A program made the position numbers and the translations under genes. Of a stretch of DNA of 64,000 nt, positions 36,172 through 52,999 are shown piece by piece. The notes under the pieces are model-generated. The model was not told the origin of the DNA. It saw nothing but the letters and a program-made list of their open reading frames with translations, and did no database searches. This DNA is from Polaromonas sp. P2-4 (GTDB lineage Bacteria > Pseudomonadota > Gammaproteobacteria > Burkholderiales > Burkholderiaceae_C). Numbering within the stretch: position 1 is the stretch's first letter; each line of letters starts with the position of its first letter. The stretch covers positions 2,224,001 through 2,288,000 of the forward strand of contig CP087965.1 of assembly GCA_024703855.1 (NCBI GenBank), read 5' to 3'.

Positions 36172-37158
36172 TCATTCGGCCGAGATCTTCCGCTCCCGAA
36201 CGATTCGCCCCCAGGTTGCTGATTCACTGGCCATGTAGCGGGCCAGTTCGTCGTGGGTGCCGGGTTGGGGGGTCAAGCCGTGCTTGATGAGCTGCTCACG
36301 CACATCGGGCGCATTGAGCACCTTCACCAGTTCCAGGTTCCAGCGGTCCAGCAGGGGTTTGGGTGTTTTGCTGGAAGCCACAAAGGCATACCAGTTGGTG
36401 GCATTGAAGCCGGGGTAGCCTGACTCGGCGATGGTCGGCACGTTGGGCATGAAGGCTGGGCGGGTCAAGCCGGTGGTGGCCAACGGGATCAGCTTGCCTG
36501 AGTCGATGTGCGGGCCTGCGGTGGCGGGGGTGGAGTAGTACGACGCCACACGGCCGCCCAGCAGGTCCTGCAGCGCCGGTGCACCGCCCTTGTAGGGAAT
36601 GTGAACCGTGTCAATGCCGGCCCGGACATTGAACAATTCACCGGCAAGGTGGGATGCCGACCCGGCCCCGCTGGACGCAAAGTCCAGGCTGCCGGGTTTC
36701 TTTTTGGCCAGGGCGACAAACTCGGCCAGGGTTTTGGCACCGACGCCCGCATGCACCACCAGCACATTGGGGAAGTTCACGCCCATGGTGATGGGTGACA
36801 GGTCACGCACCGGGTCGTAGCCCACCTTCATCATGTGCGGCGCAATCGTCAGCGGGCCGACCGAGCCAAACAGTAGCGTTGCGCCATCGCCCGAGGCATT
36901 GGCCACGAACTGGTGGGCAATGTTGCCGCCTGCGCCGGGCTTGTTGTCCACGATCACCGTCTGGCCGATGTTGTCGCCCAGCTTTTTGGCAATCAGGCGG
37001 GCGGCGGTGTCGGCAGCGCCTCCGGCAGCAAAGCCCACGACCAGGCTCACGGTTTTTTTGGGCGGGAATTCCTGCGCCTGGGCAGGCGTGGTGAATGGGG
37101 TGAACACGGGCACCAGGGCCAGCGCAGCACAGACTTGAAGCAGGGGGCGTTTTTTCAT
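36172..37158 (-). CDS. Bug-family (TctC-like) receptor of the tricarballylate locus
   Basis: A 328-residue intact protein from ATG 37156-37158 (MKKRPLLQVCAALALVPVF, signal peptide ending AQAQ). Motifs are KTVSLVVGFAAGGAADTAAR, VIVDNKPGAGGNIAHQFV, HIPYKGGAPALQDLLGG and NVPTIAESGYPGFNATNWY. It follows tcuB by 28 bases on the same strand. It may supply tricarballylate or citrate, replacing the TcuC permease of Salmonella; no membrane partner is encoded here. Confidence 0.92.
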   Translation of the reverse strand: MKKRPLLQVCAALALVPVFTPFTTPAQAQEFPPKKTVSLVVGFAAGGAADTAARLIAKKLGDNIGQTVIVDNKPGAGGNIAHQFVANASGDGATLLFGSVGPLTIAPHMMKVGYDPVRDLSPITMGVNFPNVLVVHAGVGAKTLAEFVALAKKKPGSLDFASSGAGSASHLAGELFNVRAGIDTVHIPYKGGAPALQDLLGGRVASYYSTPATAGPHIDSGKLIPLATTGLTRPAFMPNVPTIAESGYPGFNATNWYAFVASSKTPKPLLDRWNLELVKVLNAPDVREQLIKHGLTPQPGTHDELARYMASESATWGRIVRERKISAE

Positions 37159-37186
37159 TTTGCTCTCCGTTTTTTGCAGGTAAAAA

Positions 37187-38370
37187 TCAGTCAGCGCCCA
37201 GCCCGACGGGGTTGATCTGGCGTTTTTCCACCGCATGGCGCAGCAGCGAGGCGGTGCGGAAAATGCCGTGGGCAAACTTGCCATAGGGCAGCGTGGCAAA
37301 CAGCGCCATCACCACGCCCAGATGGATGGCCAGCAAGGCAGGCAAGGCCGGGGTTCCCCGTGCCAGCCACAGCACCAGCCCACTCAGGCTGGTGAAGAAC
37401 AGCAGCGCAATAAAGCCAAGGTCCATGGGCTTTTGGGCCGCATCGCCGTGCTGCGGGTGGCGTTGCAGGTTCAGCCTGAACAGCCCTGCCGTGCCCAGCA
37501 ACAGACTCACGCCACCAACAGCGCCCAGCACCTTGGGCAGACTGGGCAAGTCATACGGCGCAGACCACCCGAATACATAGTGGTACACCGTGGCCAGGCT
37601 GGTGGCGGCAAAGCACAGCATGAAACCGTAAAAGGTCAGGTGATGGGCACGCCGCCGCGACAGGGTGTAGGCGTCGTCTTCGTTGTGGCAGCCGTCGCCA
37701 TGGCCGCCATCCAGGTACTTCAGCCGTAGCACGTCGTGGGTGGCCTCGGCCGCCGCTGGCGGGCTGACGGGCAGGCCAGAGGTTGCCGGTGTCACATCGC
37801 GCCAAAAGCGCCGCACGCCCAAGCTAAGAGCCAGCACCGCCCACAAGAACACCGGGGCAAACATCCCGACCAGCAGGTTGTGCGGAAACAGCTTGTAGAA
37901 ATTGCCCTGCAAGCCACCGCCCCACAGCGTGCCGTTGAGCGCCAGCGCCAGCAGCAGAAAAACTGCCAGCCCGGCAGCGAGTGCCAGCGACAGGGTCAGG
38001 CCATTGCGCTGATAAAGCGCACCCAAGGCCAGCGGCCAGGCGTAGTCAACATAGGTCTGGACCCTGACCTTGGCCATGGCCTGCGGCACATTCACGGCAA
38101 ACTCATGCGGTGGCGCGTACTGGCAGGCATGCAGGCAGGCGCCGCAGTTGTGGCACAAATTGGCCAGGTAGTGAATGTCGGCCTTGCCAAACTCCAGCCG
38201 CCGCGTCATGGCCGGAAACACCGCGCAGAAACCTTCGCAGTAGCGGCAGGCGTTGCAAATCTGCATCTGCCGCGCCACCTCAAGCTCAGGCGCGCTCAGC
38301 ACGATCTCGCCCCCCATCCCCCGTTCGCCAGCGCAACGGCATCCCGGGTCAATGCGTCAAGCTGCTGCAT
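37187..38370 (-). CDS. tcuB: Tricarballylate utilization protein TcuB (Fe-S membrane electron carrier; one frame break)
   Basis: TcuB reoxidises the FAD of TcuA and passes electrons to the membrane. The start is ATG 38368-38370 ([17 protein letters not shown]), and an extra G in the G-run at about 38310 shifts the frame. The N-terminal part has two 4Fe-4S motifs, [11 protein letters not shown] and [11 protein letters not shown]. The rest has about six membrane helices, including [20 protein letters not shown] and [17 protein letters not shown]. Restored length is about 394 residues. It overlaps the tcuA stop by 14 bases. Confidence 0.93.
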
Positions 38371-39766
38371 GACTTGCTCCTGATTTCATAGCTGCTTGCG
38401 CAGACTGGACACCGGCTATACGGCCAAAAGCCGTGCCAATGGACATACCGACACCAGCGGTATAACCCTTGCCGAGCACATTGCCCGCCATCATTTCACC
38501 GGCCACAAACAGGTTGTGGCTGGGCACGCCGCCAAAAGAGACGGCAGCGGTTTCACCGGTTTTGAGGCCCAGGTAGGTGAAGGTCACGCCGGGTTTGAGG
38601 GCGTAACCATCAAACGGGGCCTTGTCCACCGGGCGGGCCCAGTGCGTTTTGGCCGGAGCCAACTGCTCGGTATGGCAGTTGTCCAGCACGGTGTGGTCGA
38701 AGGCGCCCACCCGGCAAGCGGCGTTGTAGTCGTTCAGGGTCTGCATGAAGGCGGGCACATCCAGACCCAGTTTTTGCGCCAGTTCAGGCAGCGTATCGGC
38801 TCGGGTACCGGGAAACACCGGCGGCATGAAGCGGCCGGCGGCCTTGGCATCAATGACCGAGTAAGCCACCTGACCCGGCTGCTGCGCCACCAGGCGCCCC
38901 CAGATGGCGTAACGCTTGGGCCAGAAGTCCTCCCCCTCGTCGTAAAAACGCCGGCCTTCGCGATTCACCACCACGCCCAGCGACACGCAGTCGATACGGG
39001 TGCAGATGCCGCCGTCGTACAGCGGGGCGCGGGCATCAATCGCCACCATGTGGGCCTGGGTGGGGTCGCCGATGGTGTCCGCCCCGGCTGCCATAAGGTG
39101 TTTGAGCAACACACCCTGGTTGAAGCGTGTGCCGCGAATCGCAAAATTGTCCGAAGGCCATTCGCCGCGCTCGTTTTGGCCCCAGGCTTCGCGCAGCCAC
39201 TCGCGGTTGGACTCAAACCCGCCAGCCGCCAACACACAGGCTTTGGCCGTGATGCGCTCGTTGCCCACAAAAGCCGCCACAAAACGGCCGTCTTGGAGTT
39301 CCAGCCGGTCCACCGGCGCCTTGTAGCGAATCTGCACGCCCAGCTTTTCCGCGCTGCGGTAATAGGCGTTGACCAGCGCCTTGCCGCCGCCCATGAAAAA
39401 GGCATTGGTGCGGCTCAGATGCAGCGTGCCCGAAAGCGAAGGCTGAAAGTGCACGCCATGGCGGCGCATCCAGTCGCGGCAGTTGCTTGACGCGCGAATC
39501 GTCAGCCGCGCCAGCGCTTCGTTGGTCTGGCCGCCCGTGACCTTGAGCAGGTCTTGCCAAAATTCTTCTTCGGGGTAGGCATCCGTCAGCACGTCTTGCG
39601 GCGCGTCGTGCATGCAGCGCAGGTTGCGCGTGTGGGCAGAGTTGCCGCCACGCCACTCGCGCGGAGCCGCTTCCAGCAACATCACGCTGGCACCGGCCTC
39701 GCGCGCCATCAGCGCCGCGCACAAGGCTGCATTGCCACCCCCAATCACCAGTACATCCACGTTCAC
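38357..39766 (-). CDS. tcuA: FAD-dependent tricarballylate dehydrogenase TcuA
   Basis: TcuA oxidises tricarballylate to cis-aconitate. The 469-residue protein is intact. Its start codon is GTG at 39764-39766 (translated MNVDVLVIGGGNAALCAALM, the dinucleotide-binding motif GGGNAA). Features include NSAHTRNLRCMH, VLAAGGFESNREWLREAWG, and the C-terminal FAD-binding GEMMAGNVLGKGYTAGVGMS of the fumarate reductase/succinate dehydrogenase flavoprotein family. It lies between tcuR and tcuB on the same strand. Confidence 0.94.
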   Translation of the reverse strand: MNVDVLVIGGGNAALCAALMAREAGASVMLLEAAPREWRGGNSAHTRNLRCMHDAPQDVLTDAYPEEEFWQDLLKVTGGQTNEALARLTIRASSNCRDWMRRHGVHFQPSLSGTLHLSRTNAFFMGGGKALVNAYYRSAEKLGVQIRYKAPVDRLELQDGRFVAAFVGNERITAKACVLAAGGFESNREWLREAWGQNERGEWPSDNFAIRGTRFNQGVLLKHLMAAGADTIGDPTQAHMVAIDARAPLYDGGICTRIDCVSLGVVVNREGRRFYDEGEDFWPKRYAIWGRLVAQQPGQVAYSVIDAKAAGRFMPPVFPGTRADTLPELAQKLGLDVPAFMQTLNDYNAACRVGAFDHTVLDNCHTEQLAPAKTHWARPVDKAPFDGYALKPGVTFTYLGLKTGETAAVSFGGVPSHNLFVAGEMMAGNVLGKGYTAGVGMSIGTAFGRIAGVQSAQAAMKSGASHAAA

Positions 39767-39841
39767 CTCACCGCTTGTAGGAAGGTGCTGACTGTAGGTC
39801 TCGCGTAGGCTTTTGGTCAGCCCCGTATCACGATGGAGGTA

Positions 39842-42025
<2,184 letters not shown>

Positions 42026-42039
42026 TTTCAGATCAAATC

Positions 42040-42092
42040 GCTCTTGCGCCCATGCAGGACGGGCGCAAGCAGCTATTAATTTGATAGCAATT
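42040..42092 (+). repeat. Comamonadaceae-type intergenic repeat, copy R4
   Basis: A near-consensus copy: CTTGCGCCC, eight bases, ACGGGCGCAAGCAGCTATTA, then ATTTGATAGCAA. It lies between mnmA and its terminator. Confidence 0.85.
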
Positions 42093-42100
42093 GAACAGTA

Positions 42101-42128
42101 AAAAGCCCGCTTGAAGCGGGCTTTTTTT
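42101..42128. terminator. Rho-independent terminator between mnmA and ssb
   Basis: The stem AGCCCGCTT / AAGCGGGCT (42104-42122) is flanked by AAAA on the left and TTTTTTT on the right. It can therefore terminate both mnmA (plus) and ssb (minus). Confidence 0.88.
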
Positions 42129-42161
42129 GAAAGACTCCAGCGCCTGGCCGGAATTACCGTA

Positions 42162-42663
42162 TCAAAACGGAATGTCGTCATCCATATCGTCAAAACCGCT
42201 GGCGGCTTTGTTGGGCGCGGGCGCTTGCCGGGGTGCGGCAGCCGGTGCGCGAGGGGCGGCGGGCGCAGCGGCGCGGCGCGGCTCGTCGTAACCGCCGTCG
42301 TCTGACGGACCGGGGCCGCCCATGCCCTGGCGGCTGCCCAGCATCTGCATCTGGTCGGCGCGGATTTCGGTGCTGTACTTTTCCTGGCCGTCCTTGTCGG
42401 TCCATTTGCGCGTGCGCAAGCTGCCTTCGATATAGACCTGCGAGCCCTTGCGCAGGTACTGGCCGGCAATCTCGGCGAGACGGCCGAAAAAGCTCACGCG
42501 GTGCCACTCGGTGATTTCCTTCATCTCGCCCGTCGCCTTGTCCTTGTAGCGGTCGGTGGTGGCGATGGTGACGTTGGCGACCTGGTCGCCACTGGGGAAG
42601 CTGCGCATTTTCGGGGTCACGCCCCAGATTGCCGACGATGATGACTTTGTTGACGGATGCCAT
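42162..42663 (-). CDS. ssb: Single-stranded DNA-binding protein (one frame break)
   Basis: SSB is a homotetramer coating ssDNA in replication, repair and recombination. The start is ATG 42661-42663 ([18 protein letters not shown]). One extra A at about 42606 breaks the frame before [20 protein letters not shown]. The OB fold includes [20 protein letters not shown] and [16 protein letters not shown]. An Ala/Pro-rich linker leads to the conserved acidic tip DDDIPF. Restored length is about 167 residues. The break in an essential gene is strong evidence of sequence error. Confidence 0.95.
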
Positions 42664-42718
42664 GGAAGTGTTCTCCTAACCTGATCTTTAGAGTTTAACT
42701 GGCTGGCCCGCCGGCGAA

Positions 42719-43917
42719 TCACCGTCGCCCTGAAACCGCCGCAGACGCATGACGACCCGGTGCCTTCATGGGCCAGGCCACCAGCAGCCACAGCAGCATC
42801 AGGCCACCGCACAGCCAAAAAGCCCCTGAGGGCCGTGTATTTTGGTGACCCAGCCGCCCACCGCACCACCGGCAAAAAAGCCCAGCGACTGCAAGGTGTT
42901 GTACACCCCCAACGCCGCACCGCGGGCGTGCGCCGGTGCCACGCGCGAGGCCAGGCTGGGCTGGCTCGCCTCCAGCACATTGAAGCCGCAAAAAAACAAA
43001 AACAACAGGGCGCCCAGCAAGCCCAGGCTGTGCGTTGCCGAAGTCACCGACCAGAGCAAACCCAGCTGCACCAGAAAAATCAGGCCCACGGCCCCCAGAA
43101 ACACGGCCCGCAGATAACCGCGCCTCTCCAGCGGAAACAGCGTCATGCCCATCACCACCAAGGAGGCGAGCACGGCCGGCAGGTAAACCAGCCAGTGCTG
43201 CTTGCCATCCAGCCCTGCGGCCACCAGCAGCGCGGGAATCGCCACCCACATGGCCAATTGCACGGCATGCAGCACAAACACCCCAAAGTCCAGCCGCAAC
43301 AGGGCGGAATCTTTCAAGACCTCCAGCACGCTGCCGCGCGGGCGATCGGCATGGTGCAGCGGCTCGGGCGGTACCCACCACGCGACGACGGCGATACCGG
43401 CCAAGGCCAGCGAGCCGGTCAGGGCAAACAGGCCGTGCAAACCGATGTAGCTGGCCAGCAGAGGCGCAACCACCAGCGACAGCGCAAACATCAAGGCGAT
43501 GCTGCCGCCCACCAGCGCCATCGCCTTGGTGCGCACCTCATCGTGGGTGGAGTCGGCCAGCAGGGCCGTGACGGCGGCAGAAATGGCACCGGCGCCCTGC
43601 AGCGAGCGCCCGGCAATCAGCCAGTTCAGGTCGGGCGCCCAGGCGGCCATAAAGCTGCCCAGCGCAAACACCAGCAGCCCGGCAATGATCACGCGCTTGC
43701 GGCCCCACCAGTCCGAGGCAATGCCGAACGGTATTTGTAACAAACCCTGGGTCAGGCCATAAATCCCCATGGCCAAGCCGACGCGGGCCGGGTCGTCGCC
43801 ACCCGGGTATTTGGCCGCTTCCAGCGCAAACACGGGCAGCACCAGAAACAGCCCCAGCATGCGCAAGGCAAAAATCGAAGCCAGCGAGACGCTGGCGCGC
43901 CGTTCGGTGGCGGTCAT
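42719..43917 (-). CDS. MFS transporter (one frame break)
   Basis: This is a 12-helix major facilitator, probably a drug or metabolite exporter. The start is ATG 43915-43917 ([20 protein letters not shown]). It has the loop-2 motif [36 protein letters not shown], the motif-C helix and the central loop rich in Pro/Arg. The frame breaks at about 42825 and ends [16 protein letters not shown]. Restored length is about 399 residues. It sits between ssb and the divergent uvrA, an arrangement common in Burkholderiales. The substrate is unknown. Confidence 0.88.
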
Positions 43918-44120
43918 CGGGAACGACAGGGGGACAGAGGGCGGGGTCAAGGGGTGGAGGGGCTTAAAAAGGGCCAAAAATGAGCTAAAAACTGACGGGA
44001 TTCGTGAAATCAAACGTCCCGCCACCACAAAGCTGGCGGTCCGGTCGTCGCATAGTTGCTTATTGTGCTCGAAACAGGGCTTCGGTCTATGATGGAGAGT
44101 TTTGCGGTGGTCTCATTCCA

Positions 44121-47208
<3,088 letters not shown>

Positions 47209-47256
47209 ATCGATGCGCCACCGCCTTCCCGGGACGGACGCGGATGCCGCTGCTTC

Positions 47257-47358
47257 ATTCCATTTCTAATTCGATGCGAGATTAGGCGCGCCCCCGCAGA
47301 CAGTGCTACAGCACGGCAGGGGGTGTAACGACATATCGCATTGAAGTAGAAATGGAAT
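47257..47358. repeat. 102-bp fold-back repeat between convergent genes
   Basis: The left arm 47257-47278 (ATTCCATTTCTA...GATGCG) and right arm 47337-47358 match as inverted repeats at 20 of 22 positions. The interior contains CCCCCGC...GCAGGGGG (about 47290-47323) around GTGCTACAGCAC. The whole unit can fold into one long hairpin. The right arm touches the stop codon of the sigma-54 activator gene. It may be a bidirectional terminator or a small mobile element. Confidence 0.75.
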
Positions 47359-49275
47359 CAGTTGTTGAGTTTGCGGTAAAGCGTTTGCCGGCTTATCCCG
47401 AGGCGTCGTGCGGCTTGCGAGATGTTGCCGCAGCTGCTTTCCAGGGCCTCGCGGATGGCCACGCGGGACAGTTCTTCGAGGTTTTGTGACGAGCCACCGG
47501 CGATCGAGGGCACACGCCGTTGCGCCAGCGCGGTGAGTTCTTCCGCCATGTCATCCGGCAGGTGCTGCCAGCCGATACATTCCTCATGCGGGTCCAGCAT
47601 GGCGCTGGCGGTACGCAGCACGCTGGCGTACTGACGCAGGTTGCCGGGCCAGGCATGCTGACTCAATCGCGCCAGCAAATCAGGCGCGAGATGGATGCCG
47701 CCCTCGGGGTTGAAGCTGGCCAGCAGGCGCTCGGTCAACACCTCAAAATCGCTGCGTTCGCGCAGGGCCGGAAGATGAACGGTCAGGCCGTTGATGCGGT
47801 AGTAAAGATCGCTGCGGAAACTGCCCTTGTCGGCTTCTTCAGCGCAAATTGCGGTGGGTGGCGCAGATCAATGCGAAATCGACATCGACCGGCCGGCCAC
47901 TGCCGAGCGGGGTGACCTGGCGCTCCTGCAGCACGCGCAACAGGCGGCTCTGCATGCTCAGCGGCATGTCGCCGATTTCATCGAGAAAAAGCGTGCCGCC
48001 GTGGGCTTCACGCAAACGACCAGCGCTGCCTTCGCGCCGCGCGCCGGTAAACGCGCCCGGTGCATAGCCGAACAATTCTGCTTCGATCAGGTTTTCCGGC
48101 ACCGCGGCGCAGTTGATGGCCACGAAGGGGCCGTCACGGCGGGGTCCGCTGTCGTGCGTGGCGCGGGCGAAAAGCTCCTTGCCAACCCCCGATTCGCCCT
48201 GGATCAGCAGCGGAATGGCCTTGCCGAGGACGCGCCTGGCCTTGTCGGCCGCGCTGAGCCAGCGCAGGTCGCCGGTGTCGAGGCGGGCCAGCGCGTCGGG
48301 CTGCGGGGCGCCGACCTTGCTGGTGCTGGACGCGGGGACGGCGACCAGCCCTGACTGCTCGGCATGCACCTGCACAAAGAGCGTGCTGCCGTCGTGCAGA
48401 TGCACCTGCGTCGGCTGGCCGGGGCGGCGCTTGTGCCGGGACAGCAGCTCTTCGAGGCGCACGTCAATCGCGCGGGCCAGCGGCGTGGCGCCCAGATCGG
48501 GCCAGGCCAGATGAAGCAGGGCCAGACCCTTGCGGTTGGCGCCAACGATCCAGCCGTCGTCCGAGAGGGCGATGATGCCTTCGGCCACGCTGCCTATGCC
48601 CTCGAGCTGAGCGTGCAGGTGCAGCCGGATGTAGCGCCGGCAGCTGGCAATGACCAGACGGTTTTCGATCATGCACGCCGCCGTGCTGACCAGCCCCAAG
48701 GCATACGGATGCCGGCTGCGCTGGCCGCCGGACAGGTCGAGAATGCCCATCAGCTCGCCACTGGCCGACATGATGGGCGCGGCCGCACAGGTCAGGAATC
48801 CGTTGCGTTCGAGAAAGTGCTCGGTGCCGTGAATTTCGACGCCGCTACCTTCGGCCAGCGCCACGCCAATGGCGTTGGTCCCGCGGTGCTCCTCGTGCCA
48901 CGAGGCGCCGGAGGTCAGCGCCGCGCGCTCGGCCTTGTCGAGAAAATCGGCGTCGCCCAGGGTGTTGATCAGCGTGCCGCGCGGGTCGGCCAGCACGACC
49001 ATGCTCTGGCTGTGCCGCACCTGCTCGAAGAGGTATTCCATCACCGGCAGGGAATGTGCGAGCAGATCGTGGTTGAACGCCAGTGCGTGGCGCAGATTGT
49101 CGCCCGTGGCATGTTCGGTGTCGGCCAGGCGATCGGTCGGCAACAGGCCGGCTTGCAGGCTGCGCCGCCACGAGCGGGCGAGACGTTCGTCGATGCCGGC
49201 TGGCGGGCAGTCGCCATGTTCCAGCAGATGCAAGCGCGCCTGGCGCAAGGCCAACGCGGGCGGTGGTGTTCGCAC
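47358..49275 (-). CDS. Sigma-54-dependent activator, AcoR type (GAF-AAA+-Fis; one frame break)
   Basis: This is an enhancer-binding protein that activates sigma-54 promoters. The probable start is GTG 49273-49275 behind AGGAGACAAAG. The N-terminal GAF-type sensor includes ASWHEEHRGTNAIGVALAEG and LTCAAAPIMSASGELMGILD. The AAA+ domain has Walker A GESGVGKELFAR, the sigma-54 contact loop GAFTGARREG and Walker B GGTLFLDEIGDMP. After a break at about 47840 the C-terminal Fis helix ISQAARRLGISRQTLYRKL follows. Restored length is about 639 residues. It is divergent from the aldehyde and alcohol dehydrogenase genes, its likely targets. Confidence 0.93.
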
Positions 49276-49367
49276 TTTACTTTGTCTCCTGGGCGGATTG
49301 TTACCCGCTCTGCATCGAGTGTAGCGAGGTGGCAGGCCGGCGCAATGGCGCGAACCCGGGCGGCCCA

Positions 49368-49404
49368 CCTGTACCGTTTTGGTACGGGTGTTGCGTGATG
49401 CAAC
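49368..49404. promoter_or_regulatory. Paired palindromes: candidate enhancer sites for the sigma-54 activator
   Basis: CCTGTACCGTTTTGGTACGG (from 49368) is an inverted repeat with arms GTACC/GGTAC. It is followed directly by GTTGCGTGATGCAAC (49390-49404, arms GTTGC/GCAAC). Both lie about 80-120 bases upstream of the -24/-12 promoter, the usual spacing for upstream activating sequences. Confidence 0.55.
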
Positions 49405-49483
49405 GTTGCGCGGCCTGCGGCGCAGCTCGACCGGTTTGTCAAAAGCTGTTTTGAATCAACGGTCTGGCATCCATCACCGGGGC

Positions 49484-49499
49484 TGGCACGGGACTTGAG
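49484..49499 (+). promoter_or_regulatory. Sigma-54 (-24/-12) promoter for the aldehyde dehydrogenase gene
   Basis: TGGCACGGGACTTGAG matches the consensus TGGCACG-N4-TTGCW, with only the C of TTGC changed to A. The GG and following TTG are in phase (TGGCACG 49484-49490, TTGA 49495-49498). It lies 60 bases upstream of the ATG and next to a sigma-54 activator gene. Confidence 0.65.
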
Positions 49500-49558
49500 A
49501 AGAAGCTGGGCCTGCAAGGGAAAACACTTTGATTCATGGCAAATAAACAGGAGACAAG

Positions 49559-51079
<1,521 letters not shown>

Positions 51080-51219
51080 TCCTGCGCAAAGGGGCGGTGG
51101 CCGCGGAGCGCTACCGTCCGGTGACCACGGGCATCCGTCGGCATCGCCCCATGCCCTTTCCGGGTTCAATTTTTCCAGGTTCAAGTTCTTTTATCGATTC
51201 CGTTCAAAGGAGATTTCAC

Positions 51220-52426
51220 ATGTCATCCACTTTTTTCATTCCTTCCGTCAACATCATGGGCGCAGGCTGCCTGCCAGAAGCCGTTTTGGCCATTCGCGGC
51301 TACGGCTTTCGCAAGGCACTCATCGTCACGGACCATGTCCTCAACAAGCTGGGGGTTGCCGCACTCATCCAGTCGCTGCTGGCCGCGCAGGAAATTCAGT
51401 CCGTGGTGTTCGATGGCGCCAAACCGAATCCGACGGTGGGCAACGTCAGGGCCGGACTGGCCTGCCTGAAGGAACACCAGTGTGATTTCGTCATTTCCCT
51501 GGGCGGAGGCTCGTCGCACGACTGCGCCAAGGGCATTGCACTGTGTGCGTCCAATGGCGGCGAGATTGCCGACTACGAAGGTGTGGACCGCTCCGTCAAA
51601 CCGCAGCTACCGCTGGTGGCCATCAATACCACGGCCGGCACCGCCGCCGAAATGACGCGTTTTTGCATCATCACCGATGAAGCGCGGCACATCAAAATGG
51701 CCATCGTGGACCGCAACGTGACGCCCATCATGTCGGTCAACGATCCGGACCTGATGCTGGCCAAACCCAAGGGCCTGACGGCCGCCACCGGCATGGATGC
51801 CCTCACCCACGCCGTGGAAGCCTATGTATCGACCGCGGCCACGCCCATCACCGACGCCTGCGCGCTGAAGGCGGTAGAACTGATCCGCGCAACCTGCGCA
51901 CCGCCGTGGCGCAGGGCGACAACCTGGAGGCGCGTGAGCAAATGGCCTACGCCCAGTTCCTGGCCGGCATGGCGTTCAACAACGCCTCGCTGGGCTATGT
52001 GCACGCGATGTCGCACCAGCTTGGCGGCTTCTATGACCTGCCCCACGGCGTGTGCAATGCCCTGCTGCTGCCGCATGTCGAAGCGTTCAATGTGCAAACC
52101 TCGGCCGCCCGCCTGACCGATGTGGCGCGCGCCATGGGCGTGCTCGTCGAAGGCCTGGATGCAGCGGCCGGGGCCCAGGCCTGCCTGGCCGCGATCCGCC
52201 GGCTTTCGGTGGACATCGGCATTCCCGCCAGCCTGAGCGAACTGGGTGTGAAGGAAAAGACATTCCTTTGCTGGCCGCGAACGCGCTCAAGGACGCCTGC
52301 GGCCTGACCAATCCGCGCAAGGCCAGCCAGGCCGAGATCGAAGCCATCTTCCGGGGCGCGATGGATGCACCGGTTGACGCTGGCAAATCCCAGAGCAAGG
52401 CCGCTCTCGAAGCCGTGGCTGCCTGA
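51220..52426 (+). CDS. Iron-containing alcohol dehydrogenase (two frame breaks)
   Basis: This is a group III (Fe-dependent) alcohol dehydrogenase. The start is ATG 51220 with AAAGGAGATTTCAC ahead ([20 protein letters not shown]). It has the NAD-binding [36 protein letters not shown], and the metal ligands in [14 protein letters not shown] and [20 protein letters not shown]. Breaks lie at about 51890 and 52256 (a missing A). Restored length is about 402 residues, not far from methanol/ethanol dehydrogenases of this family (about 383). It is probably co-transcribed with the upstream aldehyde dehydrogenase. Confidence 0.92.
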
Positions 52427-52432
52427 GGCTAT

Positions 52433-52462
52433 GGGCCCGACACCGTCACGCGTGTCGGCCCC
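52433..52462 (+). terminator. GC-rich hairpin after the alcohol dehydrogenase gene
   Basis: GGGCCCGACAC pairs with GTGTCGGCCCC across an eight-base loop, seven bases after the stop codon. There is no T-run, so it is a terminator or 3'-end-stabilising hairpin. Confidence 0.5.
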
Positions 52463-52599
52463 CAGCAGCGCTGGAACTCATCGAACTCCGCAAACAAAAC
52501 ACGAGTTCGCTGATGTTCCACCAGCTGTCGGTCGCCTGCATTGACGGCAAGAAGGCGGCTGAAGTCAGTTTCCGGCAGGATTTTGATGCCATTTAAGGC

Positions 52600-52650
52600 A
52601 TCAGCCCATATCCAACGGGCGCGACCAGCTACTCTTTTGATAGCAATTAT
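52600..52650 (+). repeat. Comamonadaceae-type intergenic repeat, copy R5
   Basis: A diverged copy: TCAGCCCATATCCAACGGGC, GCGACCAGCTACTC, TTTTGATAGCAA. It abuts the stop codon of an amidohydrolase remnant on the minus strand. The remainder of 52463-52599 shows no recognisable gene. Confidence 0.7.
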
Positions 52651-52745
52651 TTAAAAACCGTAGAGCTGCGCCAGGTTGTTCCCCAGGATTTTCTGGCGCG
52701 CCGCATCGCTGCTGGTCCACAAAAACAGCAGGTCGTAGGCAGGGC
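52651..52745 (-). pseudogene. C-terminal remnant of an amidohydrolase (metal-dependent hydrolase)
   Basis: The minus strand reads YDLLFLWTSSDAARQKILGN followed by NLAQLYGF and TAA. This matches the usual C-terminus of TIM-barrel amidohydrolases (KILGxNAxRLYGF type). Upstream sequence (52746-52999) gives no continuation of the domain in any frame, so only the tail of the gene survives. No other gene is recognised in 52746-52999. Confidence 0.5.
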
Positions 52746-52999
52746 AGCTGTTGCTTGTGCGATCGGCTCATGGTCATGCGGCGCGGCCAAACGGTCGAGT
52801 TGTTGTCGGCGGCCGAGGGCTGGCCGCCAGCCGCGTCAGCAACCCCTACACCCTGAGCCTTATGCAGGCATCGCCGGGTTGCAGGCGCACGGCAAAAGCG
52901 GCCTGATTGCCGATGCGTGGCCGCCGGCCTCCACGGTGGCGCGCTGGCGCTCTGCACAATCGCATGGTTTAATTTCTTGCTCAATGGACACCAACGCCA

